Below are positions 35,506 through 43,517 of a DNA stretch of 64,000 nt, one piece after another. The position numbers were made by a program, and so were the translations under genes. The DNA comes from an uncultured Prevotella sp. (GTDB taxonomy: Bacteria > Bacteroidota > Bacteroidia > Bacteroidales > Bacteroidaceae): assembly GCA_946402275.1 (NCBI GenBank), contig CAMIVY010000012.1, positions 28,839 through 92,838 on the forward strand, given 5' to 3'. Below the pieces are notes generated by a model. It ran no database searches. It was not told the origin of the DNA and saw nothing but the letters and a program-made list of their open reading frames with translations. How positions within the stretch are numbered: position 1 is the stretch's first letter; the number at the start of each line of letters is the position of its first letter.

Positions 35506-36454
35506 TCTTAAACAACGAGTCAACAAACTGCTGGCGATTGAAAAGCTGCAAATCTTTCATACCTTCTCCAAGTCCAATGTATTTCACGGGGACTTTAAGC
35601 TGGTCTGAGATACCAATGACGACGCCACCCTTGGCCGTTCCGTCAAGTTTTGTAATGGCAAGACTGGTAATCTGAGTGACTGCAGCAAACTGCTTTGCCT
35701 GCTCAAACGCATTCTGGCCTGTAGATCCATCCAGCACCAGCATCACCTCATCAGGAGCCTCGGGAAGCACCTTCTTCATGACATCCTTGATTTTCTTCAG
35801 CTCATTCATCAAGCCTACTTTATTGTGCAAACGGCCTGCAGTATCTATCAAAACAACATCCGCACCATTAGCTTTTGCACTCTGCAACGTGTCGAAGGCA
35901 ACAGAAGCGGGGTCTGATCCCATCTGTTGCTTGACAACAGGTACACCAACCCGTTCACCCCAGATGCACAACTGTTCGACTGCGGCAGCACGGAAAGTAT
36001 CAGCAGCTCCAAGATAGACTTTTTTTCCTGCTTGCTTAAATTGCCAAGCCAGTTTTCCTATGGTGGTTGTCTTGCCTACTCCATTCACGCCAACAACCAG
36101 AATGACATATGGCTTATGGTCGCTGGGCAAGTCCCAATTATCATTGTCTTCAGAATTGTTTTCCGTCAGCAAAGACGCTATTTCGTCACGAAGAATAGCA
36201 TTAAGTTCACTCGTGGAAACATATTTGTCACGAGCTACACGTTCCTCGATACGTTCTATGATTTTCAGCGTTGTCTCCACGCCCACGTCAGAGGTAATCA
36301 ACACCTCTTCCAAATTGTCAAGGACGTCGTCATCCACCTTTGACTTGCCAGCCACAGCACGTGCCAGTTTGTCGAAAACACTGGTCTTTGTCTTCTCAAG
36401 ACCTTTGTCCAGCGTCTCTTTCTTTTCCTTGTTGAAAAAACCAAAAATACCCAT
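35498..36454 (-). CDS. ftsY: Signal recognition particle receptor FtsY
   Basis: A 318-residue SRP GTPase, shorter than E. coli FtsY because the long acidic A domain is missing, as usual in Bacteroidetes. The N domain covers about residues 20-90. G1 is GVNGVGKTTTIGKLA, G3 is DTAGR, G4 is TKLDGTAKGG, and the C-terminus has GLGEGMKDLQLFNRQQFVDSLF. It docks ribosome-SRP complexes at the membrane. It begins 31 bases after a TAATTTTG element (36475-36482, minus strand) that lies beyond the rpmB operon terminator. Confidence 0.96.
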   Translation of the reverse strand: MGIFGFFNKEKKETLDKGLEKTKTSVFDKLARAVAGKSKVDDDVLDNLEEVLITSDVGVETTLKIIERIEERVARDKYVSTSELNAILRDEIASLLTENNSEDNDNWDLPSDHKPYVILVVGVNGVGKTTTIGKLAWQFKQAGKKVYLGAADTFRAAAVEQLCIWGERVGVPVVKQQMGSDPASVAFDTLQSAKANGADVVLIDTAGRLHNKVGLMNELKKIKDVMKKVLPEAPDEVMLVLDGSTGQNAFEQAKQFAAVTQITSLAITKLDGTAKGGVVIGISDQLKVPVKYIGLGEGMKDLQLFNRQQFVDSLFKNE

Positions 36455-36474
36455 ATAGCTATATATTACGAGTG

Positions 36475-36482
36475 CAAAATTA
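36475..36482 (-). promoter_or_regulatory. -7 element of ftsY-rimO-HU
   Basis: Minus-strand TAATTTTG directly after the T-run of the rpmB operon terminator, 20 bases from the ftsY start. Confidence 0.55.
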
Positions 36483-36487
36483 ATAAA

Positions 36488-36519
36488 AAAAGCTGAAACT
36501 ACATTCAGTTTCAGCTTTT
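36488..36519 (-). terminator. Terminator of the rpmB-rpmG-DUF4295 operon
   Basis: Perfect 13-base arms (36488-36500 and 36507-36519) with a 6-base loop, followed on the minus strand by a T-run. Confidence 0.85.
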
Positions 36520-36539
36520 AATATAGAGATTTTTTAAAA

Positions 36540-36698
36540 TTAATTCTTAAAGAAGTCCTTAACAGCCTCGTTAGGAACCATCTGCTCGTCAAAGATGTAA
36601 GCACCAGTCTTAGGGCTCTTTACCATCTTGATAACCTTTGTGTAAGCGCGACCATCCTTTGAGCCTTCATGGAGGGTAGCGACGGTTTTCTTTGCCAT
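36540..36698 (-). CDS. DUF4295 family small protein
   Basis: A 52-residue basic protein read from ATG 36698 (MAKKTVATLHEGSKDGRAYT) to TAA 36540. The ending FDEQMVPNEAVKDFFKN is typical of DUF4295, a short protein found in Bacteroidetes directly after rpmB and rpmG and before ftsY, exactly as here. It may be a ribosome-associated protein, but that is only inferred from its place and charge. It is 12 bases after rpmG and ends before the operon terminator. Confidence 0.9.
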   Translation of the reverse strand: MAKKTVATLHEGSKDGRAYTKVIKMVKSPKTGAYIFDEQMVPNEAVKDFFKN

Positions 36699-36710
36699 GC
36701 TTTAAACAGA

Positions 36711-36902
36711 TTATTTAATCTCCTTGTGCACAGTCATGCGCTTCAGGATGGGGTTATACTTCTTCAATTCCATTCTCTCAGGAGTGTTCTTACGGTTCTT
36801 GGTCGTGATATAACGACTTGTTCCGGGAAGTCCGCTCTCCTTCATCTCGGTGCACTCAAGAATAACCTGAACGCGATTGCCTTTAGCTTTCTTTCCTGCC
36901 AT
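36711..36902 (-). CDS. rpmG: 50S ribosomal protein L33
   Basis: A 63-residue L33. [15 protein letters not shown] and [23 protein letters not shown] are the conserved core. Only one Cys is present where the zinc form has four (CxxC pairs), so this is the zinc-independent type. It is 4 bases after rpmB and 12 before the DUF4295 gene. Confidence 0.96.
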   Translation of the reverse strand: MAGKKAKGNRVQVILECTEMKESGLPGTSRYITTKNRKNTPERMELKKYNPILKRMTVHKEIK

Positions 36903-36906
36903 AATA

Positions 36907-37170
36907 TTAATCTCCTATTACTTTAATGTCCTTCCATTCTACAAAACCTTTAGCAACAGCCTGCTTCAGGGCAGCGTCCAGACCTACCTTGTTAATCATA
37001 CGCAGACCAGCAGCGCTGATCTTCAACTGAATCCAGCAAGCCTCCTCTACATAGTAGAACTTCTTGCTGAACAGGTTTACGTCAAAGCTGCGCTTTGTGC
37101 GATGCTTTGAGTGAGACACGTTATTACCAATTTGTGCCTTCTTTCCTGTAATTTGACAAATTTTCGACAT
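36907..37170 (-). CDS. rpmB: 50S ribosomal protein L28
   Basis: An 87-residue L28 ([20 protein letters not shown], then [14 protein letters not shown]). It heads the rpmB-rpmG-DUF4295 operon. The promoter -7 element TACCTTTG is at 37222-37229 on the minus strand, and four tandem heptamers lie just upstream of it. It starts with ATG and leaves 4 bases before rpmG. Confidence 0.96.
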   Translation of the reverse strand: MSKICQITGKKAQIGNNVSHSKHRTKRSFDVNLFSKKFYYVEEACWIQLKISAAGLRMINKVGLDAALKQAVAKGFVEWKDIKVIGD

Positions 37171-37221
37171 TTCTATCTACTTTTACTTGTTCCTTAATTA
37201 TAACTTACTCCAAACAGGGTG

Positions 37222-37229
37222 CAAAGGTA
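37222..37229 (-). promoter_or_regulatory. -7 element of the rpmB operon
   Basis: Minus-strand TACCTTTG. The -33 position falls within the tandem heptamer repeat at 37241-37268 and has no TTTG. Confidence 0.65.
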
Positions 37230-37240
37230 GTCATTTTAAA

Positions 37241-37268
37241 TGAGAAATGAGAAATGAGAAATGAGAAA
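37241..37268. repeat. Four tandem TGAGAAA heptamers upstream of rpmB
   Basis: Exact 7-base units, four in a row, at the -33 and upstream region of the rpmB promoter. Copy-number change would shift sequence relative to the -7 element. Confidence 0.85.
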
Positions 37269-37306
37269 TAATCCCTATTTAAGTTTTTTTAACTCTCTTT
37301 CTCTAT

Positions 37307-37810
37307 TTACTCATTAGATTGTATTTCAGATTTTAAAAAATCCAAGAACAATTGAATGGCTTTATTGGTAGCAATAGCCAGATTAATATCCCGTCCATGG
37401 TCTTCCTGGACCATCATCGTAATCTGCTTTTCTTTTGTTCCGCAGGCCAGCCAAATGGTGCCTACAGGAATCTCCTTTGTACCCCCACCAGGGCCCGCAT
37501 ATCCTGTAGCCGATATGGCGTAATTTGTATTCAAAGCCTTGCAAGCACCGACAACCATCTGACGTGCTACATCCTCACAGACAGCCGTTTTCTCTTCCAG
37601 CAGACTGGCATCCACTCCCAACAACGACATTTTTATTTCGTCAACATAGGAAATGATACCCCCCTTAAAGTATTTTGAGGCTCCTGGTACAGAAATGATA
37701 GCTTCTGCTATACGTCCACCAGTACAGCTTTCAGCGGTACCTACTGTTTTATCCATTTCCCACAACAGCTGACTTATTTCCCTGCTAAAAATCTTACTTT
37801 CGAAATCCAT
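37307..37810 (-). CDS. CinA C-terminal domain protein (PncC-type NMN deamidase)
   Basis: A 167-residue stand-alone CinA C-terminal domain. TAESCTGGRIAEAI, KYFKGGIISY and ATGYAGPGG are the conserved catalytic loops. In E. coli and other bacteria this domain (PncC) converts nicotinamide mononucleotide to nicotinic acid mononucleotide, recycling NAD breakdown products. The N-terminal molybdopterin-like domain of full CinA is absent. It follows tsaD after 55 bases of AATCTTTAA-type repeat sequence. Confidence 0.9.
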   Translation of the reverse strand: MDFESKIFSREISQLLWEMDKTVGTAESCTGGRIAEAIISVPGASKYFKGGIISYVDEIKMSLLGVDASLLEEKTAVCEDVARQMVVGACKALNTNYAISATGYAGPGGGTKEIPVGTIWLACGTKEKQITMMVQEDHGRDINLAIATNKAIQLFLDFLKSEIQSNE

Positions 37811-37865
37811 ATATTTAATCTTTAAATCTTCTGAGCGAAGCGAATTTAATCTTTAATTTTTAATC

Positions 37866-38891
37866 TTACTTAAACGTTACCTTGCTAAATGCTGGCGCAT
37901 CAATGGGACAAGTCTCTCCATCCAAAAATTTGTAGTAGCCCACAATGCCAATCATAGCGGCATTATCAGTGGTATAACTAAACTTGGGGATATAGATGGT
38001 CCAACCATAACGTTTCGCATAGTCATGGAAGGCGTTCCGCAATCCATTATTTGCACTCACGCCACCGGCTACAGCCACATGCTTGATGCCGGTCTGCTTG
38101 ACAGCCAGCTTCAACTTCTTCATCAAGATGTCAACAATAGTCCATTCCAACGAAGCGGCAATATCTTCTTTATGATGTTCGATAAAATCAGGATCTTCTT
38201 CTACCCATTTTCGCATATTGTAAAGGAAAGAGGTCTTTAAGCCTGAGAAGCTATAGTCTAATCCAGGAATATGAGGCTCCGAGAACTGATAGGCCTTCGG
38301 ATTTCCCTGACGTGCTAACTTATCGATAATAGGTCCTCCTGGATAGCCTAGTCCCATCACCTTCGAGCATTTATCAATGGCTTCACCAGCAGCATCGTCA
38401 ATGGTCTGCCCTAACACCTCCATGTCATTATAGGCTTTCACCAAGACTATTTGCGAATTACCTCCAGAAACCAACAGACAGATAAATGGTAGTGGCGGCT
38501 GATTGTTATCGTCCTCACTCTCTTTGATAAAATGCGCCATCACATGCCCTTGTAGATGGTTTACATCTATCAACGGGATACCCAAAGAGCGTGCAAAGCC
38601 TTTGGCAAAATTCACACCCACTAGCAAAGAACCCATCAGTCCGGGACCACGTGTGAAAGCCACAGCAGACAGCTGTTCCTTTGCAATACCAGCACGTTTA
38701 ATGGCCTCATGAACCACAGGTACGACATTCTGCTGATGTGCTCTTGAAGCGAGTTCCGGTACCACACCACCATAGGATTCGTGTACTGCCTGCGACGCTG
38801 TCACGTTCGACAATAGCACACCATTTCTTAATACCGCTGCTGATGTATCGTCGCAACTCGACTCTATACCTAATATATATATATCGTTCAT
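37866..38891 (-). CDS. tsaD: tRNA threonylcarbamoyladenosine synthase subunit TsaD
   Basis: A 341-residue ASKHA-fold protein that, with TsaB and TsaE, installs t6A at position 37 of ANN-decoding tRNAs. ILGIESSCDDTSAAV opens the fold; RAHQQNVVPVVHEA supplies a metal-binding His, and the second is in VNHLQGHVMAHF. VSGGNSQIVLV and VAVAGGVSANNGLR are the nucleotide loops. Length is normal. It is downstream of map on the same strand (42-base gap). Confidence 0.96.
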   Translation of the reverse strand: MNDIYILGIESSCDDTSAAVLRNGVLLSNVTASQAVHESYGGVVPELASRAHQQNVVPVVHEAIKRAGIAKEQLSAVAFTRGPGLMGSLLVGVNFAKGFARSLGIPLIDVNHLQGHVMAHFIKESEDDNNQPPLPFICLLVSGGNSQIVLVKAYNDMEVLGQTIDDAAGEAIDKCSKVMGLGYPGGPIIDKLARQGNPKAYQFSEPHIPGLDYSFSGLKTSFLYNMRKWVEEDPDFIEHHKEDIAASLEWTIVDILMKKLKLAVKQTGIKHVAVAGGVSANNGLRNAFHDYAKRYGWTIYIPKFSYTTDNAAMIGIVGYYKFLDGETCPIDAPAFSKVTFK

Positions 38892-38933
38892 CGCTTTCTA
38901 TCTTTTCCTGTATAACCAGTCAGACAAGTTTTC

Positions 38934-39785
38934 TTAGTAACTCAGTATCTCCACGCCGTGCTCAGTCATCAGCAAGGTGTGTTCCCATTGTGCTGAAGGC
39001 AGTTCGTCTTCCGAAATAACCTCCCATCCATAAGGATCGTCAGCATCAATAAACACTTTCCACGTTCCCATATTAATCATGGGCTCAATGGTAAACACCA
39101 TACCTGGAACCAAAATCATGCCATCGCCACGTTGGGCAAAATGACAGACTTCCGGCTCTTCGTGAAACTGCACCCCTACCCCATGTCCACAGAGGTCGCG
39201 AACCACTCCATAATGATACTTCTTAGCATGTTTCTCAATAGCACGTCCTATCTCGTTCACCCCATGCCAAGGTTTGGCTGCCTCCATTCCGATTTCGAGG
39301 CATTCTTTCGTCACCTTGACCAGCTGTTCTTTCTCGGGAGTTGTTTTTCCTATGATAAACATTCGCGAGGCATCTGCATAATAGCCATCCAATATCGTGG
39401 TGAAATCGACATTTATGATATCACCTTCCTCCAGGACATCCTCGGCTTTGGGAATTCCATGACACACCACCTCATTAATACTGGTGCAAACGCTCATCGG
39501 GAATCCTTCATAGTTCAGACATGCAGGTGTTGCTCCATATTTCTCGCAGTAGTCCCGACAGATTTTATCAATCTCCAGCGTGGACATACCAGCATGAATA
39601 GCCTCACCTACTGCATCCAGAACGCCTGTGTTCACCGCGCTTGCCCTGCGAATGCCTTCAATCTGTTCGGGTGTTTTTATCAAATCGCGTGTTGGCACCA
39701 AGGCACCTTTATTCTCAAGATACATAATACGCTTGTCCAACTCAGTGGGCTGCTCCCCTGGTTTGCAATGCCATCTTCTCTTCAT
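38934..39785 (-). CDS. map: Methionine aminopeptidase
   Basis: A 283-residue type I enzyme that removes the initiator Met. The metal ligands lie in VDFTTILDGYYADASRMF (two Asp), GHGVGVQFHEEP (His), VFTIEPMI (Glu) and the final WEHTLLMTE (Glu). An N-terminal extension of about 40 residues (MKRRWHCKPGEQPTELDKR) precedes the catalytic fold; this longer form is common in Bacteroidales. It has a good promoter at 39809-39839 and heads the map-tsaD-pncC set. Confidence 0.95.
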   Translation of the reverse strand: MKRRWHCKPGEQPTELDKRIMYLENKGALVPTRDLIKTPEQIEGIRRASAVNTGVLDAVGEAIHAGMSTLEIDKICRDYCEKYGATPACLNYEGFPMSVCTSINEVVCHGIPKAEDVLEEGDIINVDFTTILDGYYADASRMFIIGKTTPEKEQLVKVTKECLEIGMEAAKPWHGVNEIGRAIEKHAKKYHYGVVRDLCGHGVGVQFHEEPEVCHFAQRGDGMILVPGMVFTIEPMINMGTWKVFIDADDPYGWEVISEDELPSAQWEHTLLMTEHGVEILSY

Positions 39786-39808
39786 TGTCTTTTCTTGTTT
39801 TTCGGATG

Positions 39809-39839
39809 CAAAGGTACGAATAAGCGAGAAGAATGCAAA
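39809..39839 (-). promoter_or_regulatory. Promoter of map
   Basis: Minus-strand TACCTTTG (39809-39816) lies 19 bases after TTTG (39836-39839), an almost ideal Bacteroidetes promoter. Confidence 0.8.
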
Positions 39840-39874
39840 AAAAATTAATATTTATTTTCATTCTCGAGCGATAG

Positions 39875-39882
39875 TATCTTTG
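39875..39882 (+). promoter_or_regulatory. Second, weaker -7 element before htpG
   Basis: TATCTTTG on the plus strand, 89 bases before htpG; no TTTG is seen at the -33 position. It may be a housekeeping promoter in tandem with the sigma-54 site. Confidence 0.4.
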
Positions 39883-39910
39883 ACGATAGTCAGAGTACTA
39901 TTCATCTAAC

Positions 39911-39927
39911 TTGGCACGATATTTGCA
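39911..39927 (+). promoter_or_regulatory. Sigma-54 (RpoN) type -24/-12 promoter of htpG
   Basis: TTGGCACGATATTTGCA matches the sigma-54 consensus YTGGCACGRNNNTTGCW at every position. The GG (39913-39914) and GC (39925-39926) are separated by exactly 10 bases. Transcription should start near 39938, 33 bases before the htpG ATG at 39971. Bacteroidetes carry RpoN; an enhancer-binding protein site was not identified. Confidence 0.7.
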
Positions 39928-39970
39928 TATACCACGATAAAGTATTAATATAAATAATATAATAAGGTAT

Positions 39971-42031
39971 ATGCAAAAAGGTAATATTGGGGTTACAACC
40001 GAGAACATCTTCCCCGTCATCAAAAAGTTTCTCTATTCAGATCATGAGATTTTCCTGCGTGAGATGGTATCAAATGCCGTTGATGCTACGCAGAAGTTGA
40101 AGACACTTGCTCAGCAGGGAGAGTTTAAGGGTGAACAAGGCGATTTGACCGTACACATCTCTGTTGATAAAGAAAAGGGCACCATCACCATCTCTGACCG
40201 AGGCATCGGAATGACAGAGGAAGAGATTGACAAGTACATCAATCAGATTGCTTTCTCTGGTGTCAACGACTTCTTGGAAAAGTACAAAGACAACGCCAAC
40301 AGCATTATCGGACACTTCGGTCTTGGCTTCTATTCCAGTTTTATGGTTTCAAAGAAAGTTGAAATCGTCACCAAGAGCTATAAAGAAGGTGCTAAAGCTG
40401 TAAAATGGAGTTGTGACGGAAGTCCTGCATACGAAATTGATGACGCAGAGAAGGAGGACCGTGGTTCTGACATTATCCTTTATCTGGACGACGACTGCAA
40501 AGAATTCCTTGAAAAGGAAAAGATCCAGCAGCTGCTGACTAAGTACTGCAAATTTATGGCTGTTCCTGTGGCTTTCGGCAAGAAGCAAGAGTGGTCGAGC
40601 GAGAAGAAGGAGATGGTTGACACCGACAAGGATAACGTCATCAACGATGTGGAGCCGTTATGGACTAAAGCCCCGTCAACATTGAAGGACGAGGATTACA
40701 AGTCGTTCTACCGCACGCTCTATCCTATGCACGATGAACCGATGTTCTGGATTCATCTGAATGTGGACTATCCGTTCAATCTTACGGGTATTCTCTACTT
40801 CCCCCGTATCAAGTCGAATATCGACTTGCAGCGCAACAAAATCCAGCTGTACTGCAACCAGGTGTTCGTCACCGATCAGGTGGAGGGCATCGTACCTGAA
40901 TTCCTGACGCTGCTGCATGGTGTCATCGACTCACCTGACATTCCACTGAACGTAAGCCGTAGCTATCTACAGAGCGACCGTGAGGTAAAGAAGATTTCCA
41001 CCTATATTACCAAGAAAGTGGCCGACCGTCTGCAGGCCATCTTCAAGGAAGACCGTAAGCAGTATGAGGAGAAGTGGGACGACCTGAAGCTCTTTATCAA
41101 CTATGGCATGCTCAGCGAGGAGTCGTTCTACGACAAGGCAAAGGAATTTGCCCTGATGAAAGACGTTGACGGCAAATATTTCACCTTCGACGAATACAAG
41201 ACTCTCATCGAGGGTGCCCAGAAGGACAAAGACGGCAATCTCATCTACCTCTATGCAACAGACAAGGAGGAGCAGTTCAGCTACATACAAGGAGCCAAGG
41301 ACAAGGGTTACTCTGTGCTGTTGCTTGACGGACAACTTGATGTGCCAGCCATTCAGATGTTAGAGCAAAAGTTCGAAAAGAGCCGCTTTACTCGTGTTGA
41401 CAGCGATATCATTGACCGACTGATCGTGAAGGACGATGCACCCAAATCCAATCTGACAGAAGACGAGTCTGCCAATCTGTCACAGGTATTCAAATCACAG
41501 ATGCCTAAGATGGAGAAGACAGAATTCATGGTGGAAGTCCAGAGCCTGGGCGAAAACCAGCGTCCTGTGGTTATTACACAGAACGAATGGATGCGCCGTA
41601 TGAAGGAGATGAGCCGTTTCCAGCAAGGCATGAACTTCTACGCACAAATGCCTGATTCTCTGAATCTTGTACTTAACAGCGACCACCCATTGGTAAAGCG
41701 TGTCCTTGATGATTGCAAGCAAAATACCGACGAAGCCTTAAAGCCTATTGAAGCCGAGCTTAAGGGTCAGGAGGCACGCTTGGCAGCCATCCGTCAGCAA
41801 CAGGAGAAGAAGAAAGCCGACGAACTGACTCAGGATGATAAGGACATGAAGGCAGAAACCGAGAAAGCCGTTGAGGAACAAAAGCAAAAGAAACAGGATG
41901 TGCTGAATGGCTTTGCTGAAAAGAACGATATTGTCCACCAGTTGATTGACTTGGCCCTTCTGCAGAACGGTATGCTCAAAGGTGAAGCACTCGACAAGTT
42001 CCTGAAGCGCTCCATTGACCTTATTAAATAG
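39971..42031 (+). CDS. htpG: Chaperone HtpG (Hsp90)
   Basis: A 686-residue Hsp90 dimeric chaperone. The GHKL ATPase site has LREMVSNAVDATQK, ISDRGIGMTEEEI, and GHFGLGFYSSFMV; the middle domain contributes the catalytic-arm Arg near LNVSRSYLQSD. The C-terminal domain carries a charged stretch (QEKKKADELTQDDKD) before the dimerisation region. Length is close to other Bacteroidales HtpG proteins. It is a single-gene unit with its own sigma-54-like promoter and a strong terminator, and it borders the defence island. Confidence 0.97.
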   Translation: MQKGNIGVTTENIFPVIKKFLYSDHEIFLREMVSNAVDATQKLKTLAQQGEFKGEQGDLTVHISVDKEKGTITISDRGIGMTEEEIDKYINQIAFSGVNDFLEKYKDNANSIIGHFGLGFYSSFMVSKKVEIVTKSYKEGAKAVKWSCDGSPAYEIDDAEKEDRGSDIILYLDDDCKEFLEKEKIQQLLTKYCKFMAVPVAFGKKQEWSSEKKEMVDTDKDNVINDVEPLWTKAPSTLKDEDYKSFYRTLYPMHDEPMFWIHLNVDYPFNLTGILYFPRIKSNIDLQRNKIQLYCNQVFVTDQVEGIVPEFLTLLHGVIDSPDIPLNVSRSYLQSDREVKKISTYITKKVADRLQAIFKEDRKQYEEKWDDLKLFINYGMLSEESFYDKAKEFALMKDVDGKYFTFDEYKTLIEGAQKDKDGNLIYLYATDKEEQFSYIQGAKDKGYSVLLLDGQLDVPAIQMLEQKFEKSRFTRVDSDIIDRLIVKDDAPKSNLTEDESANLSQVFKSQMPKMEKTEFMVEVQSLGENQRPVVITQNEWMRRMKEMSRFQQGMNFYAQMPDSLNLVLNSDHPLVKRVLDDCKQNTDEALKPIEAELKGQEARLAAIRQQQEKKKADELTQDDKDMKAETEKAVEEQKQKKQDVLNGFAEKNDIVHQLIDLALLQNGMLKGEALDKFLKRSIDLIK

Positions 42032-42050
42032 TTCGCCCTTATTTCTACAT

Positions 42051-42098
42051 AAAATCACGTAAGTTGCATCCTTTAGCAATTTACGTGATTTTTTTTCT
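42051..42098 (+). terminator. Strong intrinsic terminator of htpG
   Basis: Arms 42051-42067 and 42076-42092 pair over 17 bases (one G.T pair) around the loop ATCCTTTA, and the stem ends in a run of T (42089-42096). Confidence 0.9.
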
Positions 42099-42113
42099 TC
42101 GGAGTGGGTTCGG

Positions 42114-42138
42114 AGTGGGTTCGAAGGTGAGACGTCGT
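42114..42138 (+). repeat. 25-base direct repeat, left copy
   Basis: AGTGGGTTCGAAGGTGAGAC and five more bases; the right copy is at 42532-42556 with A for G at one position. Confidence 0.8.
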
Positions 42139-42253
42139 AGAACGGTGCTTTCATGAACCTATGTTCATGGGACGTTCCAGACAACAAATACCGTAGTGAT
42201 GTAGCAACCAAGCTGTTCCATCGAAGCAGGCAGGCTCCAGGCATACTCAAACA

Positions 42254-42352
42254 GTAAGCCTAGAAGCAGCCTAGAGTAAGCCTAGAAGCAGCCTAGAAGT
42301 AGCCTAGAAGCAGCCTAGAAGCAGCCTAGAAGTAGCCTAGAGTATGGGTAGA
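42254..42352 (+). repeat. Nine tandem copies of an 11-base unit (AGCAGCCTAGA)
   Basis: Exactly 99 bases, nine units, seven ending in GCCTAGA with small changes at the first bases; the last reads GTATGGGTAGA. Unit length is not a multiple of three and it is not coding. Confidence 0.9.
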
Positions 42353-42531
42353 ACATACAAAAAGAGTCCTCCTTTGGTCTTCCTTTAGTGCTCCTTTATA
42401 GAGATATCGTAGCGTAGGCGTAGCATAGGCCGAGCTTATGCCCTCTGAGATGGTTCGAACTTTCTGATTAAGCGAGAACAAAGTGAAGCTTGCTTCGACT
42501 TTGCCGAGCGTGAAGAAAGTCAACGTAGTTA

Positions 42532-42556
42532 AGTGGGTTCGAAGATGAGACGTCGT
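42532..42556 (+). repeat. 25-base direct repeat, right copy
   Basis: Second copy of the 42114-42138 sequence, 110 bases before the HNH gene. Confidence 0.8.
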
Positions 42557-42624
42557 GAATGTTACTATTGAAAGTAGTTTTCAGATTTTTCCCTGAAAAG
42601 CTTTTCTTTTTCAAATATTTTAAT

Positions 42625-42632
42625 TACCTTTG
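42625..42632 (+). promoter_or_regulatory. -7 element of the HNH-methyltransferase pair
   Basis: TACCTTTG, 33 bases before the HNH start; the -33 region is T-rich without a clear TTTG. Confidence 0.55.
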
Positions 42633-42665
42633 CGGATGCATTCTGCCTAAAACGGGAAAAGCATT

Positions 42666-43508
42666 ATGGATAAAAAAGGGTTTATAGATTTTAATACTCG
42701 TCTGTCAGCTGAAAACTCCGGAAAGGCTGACAGCTATGCTCGGGCTATCCAGATTCTTGACAATGTTCTGAAGCATCAAGATGTAGTAAATCTTCATGGC
42801 CAATCACTCTATAGTGTTACAGATATTTCGGTTATTGAGAATGTTCTCAACCTTGTCAAAGAGGAAGTAAAGAAGATGAAAGAAAACAAGCAGAACATCT
42901 TTGACTATGGTAATCCGAACCAAAGAAGTTATCCTCTAAACAACTTTTGTTCAGCTGCATTAAAGAGCCTGATGGACTATGCTGTGTACGAACAGGAAGT
43001 AATTACGGCAGACCGCATTGTTGCACAGGAGCATAATCCACAAGCTATCTCAAAGAAACTGATTACCCACTTCGACATCACCAAAGAGGGAGAGGACAAG
43101 ATTTCTCAAACAAAAAGAAGGAAGGGGCAGGATTATTTCCGTCGTATGATTCTTGTCAATTACGGAAGTCGCTGTGCCCTAACAGGTATTAACATACCAC
43201 AATTATTAATAGCAAGCCATATCATACCATGGGAAGACAATACTCATAAGAAAGAGCGTCTTAACCCTTGTAATGGCATCTGCCTTTCAGCCCTATACGA
43301 CAAAGCCTTTGATAAAGGACTTATCACCATCTCGCCAGACGATTACACAGTCCATCTCTCCTCTGCTCTTCGCGAGTTTGAACCCCAAGAATACTACGCC
43401 AAACATTTCGGCAGCATCAGCGGCAAGCAGATAACTATGCCTACAGAATACAAACCCAATTGCGACTTTTTAGCTTATCATCGTGATAGGATATTTGTAG
43501 GAAAATAA
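42666..43508 (+). CDS. HNH endonuclease, probable restriction enzyme
   Basis: A 280-residue protein whose last third is an HNH domain of the COG3440 restriction type: GQDYFRRMILVNYGSRCALT, then LIASHIIPWEDN, NGICLSALYDKAFDKGL. The paired His of SHI, the Asn of NGICL and the following Asp/His region would bind one metal. The N-terminal 150 residues are helical and may recognise DNA. It lies 9 bases before a cytosine methyltransferase gene on the same strand, the arrangement of a type II restriction-modification pair. Base composition is more AT-rich than in htpG. Confidence 0.82.
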   Translation: MDKKGFIDFNTRLSAENSGKADSYARAIQILDNVLKHQDVVNLHGQSLYSVTDISVIENVLNLVKEEVKKMKENKQNIFDYGNPNQRSYPLNNFCSAALKSLMDYAVYEQEVITADRIVAQEHNPQAISKKLITHFDITKEGEDKISQTKRRKGQDYFRRMILVNYGSRCALTGINIPQLLIASHIIPWEDNTHKKERLNPCNGICLSALYDKAFDKGLITISPDDYTVHLSSALREFEPQEYYAKHFGSISGKQITMPTEYKPNCDFLAYHRDRIFVGK

Positions 43509-43517
43509 TGAAATGAT

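Larger units (their letters stand above)
42105..42624. other. Repeat-rich 500-base spacer at the left edge of the defence island
   Basis: No convincing gene lies here. It holds a 25-base direct repeat with one mismatch (42114-42138 and 42532-42556), a palindrome CATGAAC-CTAT-GTTCATG near 42151-42168, nine tandem 11-mers (42254-42352), and a hairpin AAAGTGAAGC-TT-GCTTC-GACTTT near 42480-42502 in sequence resembling the GCGAGAACAAAGT repeats of Prevotella intergenic regions. Short open frames on the minus strand lack family signs and follow the repeats. Confidence 0.7.

Noticed and set aside
39918..39925. GATATTTG as a normal -7 element for htpG
   Set aside because: The first base is wrong and no TTTG lies about 20 bases upstream; the sigma-54 match is far better.
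42254..42352. A CRISPR array or coding repeat from the 11-mers
   Set aside because: There are no spacers, and the unit length is not a multiple of three; it is a simple tandem repeat.
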